14,577 bases of DNA, taken from CAXRGH01 sp964230195 (GTDB taxonomy: Bacteria > Pseudomonadota > Gammaproteobacteria > Enterobacterales > Alteromonadaceae). The notes beneath the pieces are model-generated. The model saw only the letters and a program-made list of their open reading frames with translations. It made no database searches and had not been told where the DNA came from. The stretch is taken from NCBI GenBank assembly GCA_964230195.1, contig CAXRGH010000138.1:1-14577 (forward strand), in the 5' to 3' direction. Shown here in pieces: positions 14,013 through 14,577 of this stretch. How positions within the stretch are numbered: position 1 is the first letter of the stretch; each line of letters opens with the position of its first letter. The translations under genes and the position numbers were made by a program.

Positions 14013-14577
14013 TTACTCTATGATCAATTCATCAAAACGATACGCTTTTTGAGCTTTGATTCTCACGTATCTCGCTTGAGTTGATTCAAAGGGAAGCTCT
14101 ATTTTTGAATAGCCAGATCGCGAGGCGCCTTCGGTATTGAGGGACGCTGCTATCTGCCAGTTTTCACCGTCGGTTGATAATTCAATTTGAGTGAATGTTG
14201 GTGCTTCCATACGTATCCCTTTTTTGGGTTGAAAGCCAAAGCTTACTTTTGACACTGTTTGCAGTGATTCCAAATCAACCGTTGCCACCACATTGGCATT
14301 TTTAGTCCCAAACCATTTGCCGTTGACTCGCATATGGTGACGGTTGTGAGCGATGAACCCGTCAGACAGGATAGTTTGTCCTTTGCTGTGGTGTTTTTTT
14401 GGTGTATCACCCGTGAAGATAACGGGCTTGTGTAAGCCGAGGTGTTTGATAAACGAAAATCTATAATCACCATAGTGCTGCCCCGTTGTTTTGTTTACCG
14501 CGATAGCCCTGATGTTAAGGCTTTTATCCAAGTTAAATGGCAGGGTGTATAGCGCAGACTTGATGTTTGGCTTTGTA
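14013..14577 (-). CDS. C-terminal part of an extracytoplasmic glycan enzyme (GH20 hexosaminidase-like tail)
   Basis: The last 187 residues of a gene running off the right edge; the frame is open to the boundary, so the internal TTG at 14531 is not a start. The visible N-terminal part (SALYTLPFNLDKSLNIRAIA, then G-x-x-Y-G-D-Y and FSFIKH) matches the small beta-sandwich tail (CHB_HEX_C-like) found after GH20 beta-hexosaminidases. Next comes a discoidin (F5/8 type C)-like domain: ILSDGF, GKWFGT, VVATVDLESLQTVSKVSFGF, APTFTQIELSTDGENWQ and ARYVRIKA. This pairing is common in secreted GH20 enzymes but also occurs on some fucosidases and sulfatases, so the catalytic type is a guess. In this neighbourhood an exo-acting N-acetylhexosaminidase would fit a sulfated amino-sugar glycan. 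Confidence 0.65.
   Translation of the reverse strand, partial: TKPNIKSALYTLPFNLDKSLNIRAIAVNKTTGQHYGDYRFSFIKHLGLHKPVIFTGDTPKKHHSKGQTILSDGFIAHNRHHMRVNGKWFGTKNANVVATVDLESLQTVSKVSFGFQPKKGIRMEAPTFTQIELSTDGENWQIAASLNTEGASRSGYSKIELPFESTQARYVRIKAQKAYRFDELIIE

Noticed and set aside
13858..14052. 64-codon plus-strand frame near the right end
   Set aside because: It lacks a ribosome binding site and recognisable features, spans the hairpin at 13936-13973, and overlaps the 3' end of the opposite gene.
1..14577. Mobile element, CRISPR, toxin-antitoxin or defence system
   Set aside because: No transposase, integrase, repeat-spacer pattern, toxin-antitoxin pair or nuclease-type gene was found on either strand.

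Overview
The window looks like part of a polysaccharide-utilisation region of a marine gammaproteobacterium (Alteromonadales- or Vibrionales-like). This rests on moderate GC, Shine-Dalgarno-led genes, many lipoprotein signal peptides, and a cluster of type I sulfatases next to a LacI-family regulator. The taxonomic guess is inference; no rRNA or other marker gene is present.

Layout, left to right. 1-356 is intergenic, with a strong ribosome binding site at its very edge for a minus-strand gene lying off-window. 357-2168 (-) is a gamma-glutamyltransferase-like lipoprotein. 2399-4339 (-) is a large sulfatase with a helical C-terminal extension, closed by a good intrinsic terminator. A 604-base divergent control region carries promoters facing both ways and two LacI-type operator-like sites. 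4944-6425 (+) is an iduronate-2-sulfatase-like enzyme. Converging on it is a two-gene operon on the minus strand: sulfatase (8185-9780), then a right-handed parallel beta-helix lipoprotein (6671-8188), joined by an ATGA overlap. 10198-11202 (+) is a LacI/GalR-type repressor whose leader contains a perfect 22-base palindrome. 11309-11638 (-) is a small four-helix membrane protein of unknown role. 12013-12138 (+) may be a tiny secreted-peptide gene, followed by a fourth sulfatase at 12150-13637 (+) with a structured terminator. The right edge (14013-14577, -) holds the C-terminus of a larger extracytoplasmic enzyme with a hexosaminidase-type C-terminal module and a discoidin-like domain.

How it may work together. 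The four sulfatases all carry a formylglycine-type Cys motif but belong to clearly different subgroups, so they probably remove different sulfate esters from one complex sulfated glycan. The beta-helix protein and the truncated right-edge enzyme are candidates for backbone or side-chain cleavage. The signal sequences place nearly all of them in the periplasm or on the outer membrane. The palindrome at lacI has close relatives only in the divergent sulfatase promoter region, which suggests that the LacI protein controls itself and at least those two sulfatases. No transporter, sulfatase-maturating enzyme or sugar-catabolic gene lies in the window, so the substrate (glycosaminoglycan, fucoidan, carrageenan/agar-type or other) cannot be fixed from this sequence. 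I see no sign of a defence system, mobile element, CRISPR array or RNA gene.
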